Origin: Hoylesella nanceiensis DSM 19126 = JCM 15639
Lineage (GTDB): Bacteria; Bacteroidota; Bacteroidia; Bacteroidales; Bacteroidaceae
NCBI RefSeq assembly: GCF_000379965.1
Contig: NZ_KB904328.1
Location: forward strand, 124,001-188,000
DNA: 64,000 nt
Direction: 5' to 3'
Made by a program: the position numbers and the translations under genes. Under the pieces are notes generated by a model, which worked only from the letters and a program-made list of their open reading frames with translations, did not search any database and had not been told where the DNA came from. This document shows, piece after piece, positions 63,958 to 64,000 of this stretch. The stretch's first letter is position 1. Each line of letters opens with the position of its first letter.

Positions 63958-64000
63958 CAAAGGCAAACAGAACGTTTTGCAAAAGCATTGCTATTGGTTT
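63958..64000. repeat. 88-bp intergenic element, copy 12, cut by the window end
   Basis: CAAAAGCATTGCTATTG at 63980 is a clear unit core. The preceding 22 nt (63958-63979) are a weak match. The rest lies beyond the window. Confidence 0.6.

Noticed and set aside
3966-64000. The 22-bp arrays as a CRISPR array
   Set aside because: Units touch each other with only five variable bases, there are always four, many copies are scattered, and no cas gene is present.
3966-64000. The 22-bp arrays as intrinsic terminators
   Set aside because: Each palindrome would give only a weak stem with almost no loop, and proper terminators already exist beside several arrays.
1-64000. tRNA or rRNA genes
   Set aside because: I found no cloverleaf with a TTCGA-type T loop and no rRNA-like block.

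Overview
The window is a chromosomal segment of a Bacteroidota bacterium, most likely Prevotella or a close relative in Prevotellaceae. This rests on several signs: a SusC/SusD locus, many short lipobox lipoproteins, a C10 (interpain-like) protease with a type IX-style C-terminal tail, Prevotella-type tails of the form NGQR...KGI, and repeated TTG-N19/20-TAnnTTTG promoters, the Bacteroidota housekeeping type. Leaders are A-rich without Shine-Dalgarno boxes. I found no tRNA, rRNA, CRISPR array, transposase or phage gene.

Layout. 0.1-7.8 kb (minus): a Dna2-like nuclease-helicase, a small basic ORF and class Ia ribonucleotide reductase nrdA-nrdB. 8.3-11.3 kb (plus): translation genes rplM-rpsI, rpsB, tsf. 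11.7-13.0 kb: two paralogous thioredoxin-fold-like lipoproteins, one without the paired cysteines. 13.5-16.1 kb (minus): a pyridoxal/pyridoxamine kinase and a TGS/ThrRS-like plus uridine-kinase-like protein, divergent from a Na/Pi cotransporter. 18.3-21.1 kb: a C26 amidotransferase-M19 dipeptidase fusion behind a structured leader, then a bacterial glutaminyl cyclase. 21.7-26.8 kb: secreted proteins and the C10 protease. 27.2-30.0 kb (minus): PCMD lipoprotein, beta-barrel protein and PfkB kinase behind a leader that contains a terminator hairpin. 30.6-39.8 kb: a SusC/SusD locus with DUF4843, PKD-like and BspA-type LRR surface proteins but no glycosidase. 40.3-42.9 kb (minus): aminotransferase-LicC-like-LicD operon. 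44.2-48.9 kb (minus): sialic-acid catabolic operon (lyase, N-acylglucosamine 2-epimerase, MFS transporter, mutarotase). 49.3 kb: DUF4595 lipoprotein. 50.7-60.7 kb (minus): an envelope biogenesis block (DUF6242, DUF6089, uppS, bamA, three OmpH/Skp paralogues, murI, rbfA, FtsX-type permease). 61.1-63.2 kb (minus): GH92 alpha-mannosidase.

The most unusual content is between genes. Eleven complete copies, and one cut by the window end, of an 88-bp element made of exactly four 22-bp units (consensus YAAAAGCANTGCTTTTR plus five variable bases) lie only in intergenic gaps, every 2-10 kb. I know of no description of it. Two copies of a roughly 190-nt RNA gene, at 13.0-13.2 kb (minus) and 63.7-63.9 kb (plus), each have their own promoter, a near-identical core of about 95 nt, a conserved long-range stem and a terminator whose sequence differs while the hairpin is kept. 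They resemble the described form of the Bacteroidales-1 RNA family, which I cannot verify here. A shorter transcript of the same style is at 43.5 kb, and a multi-stem leader precedes the C26-M19 fusion. All assignments are from reading the sequence; no database search was run.
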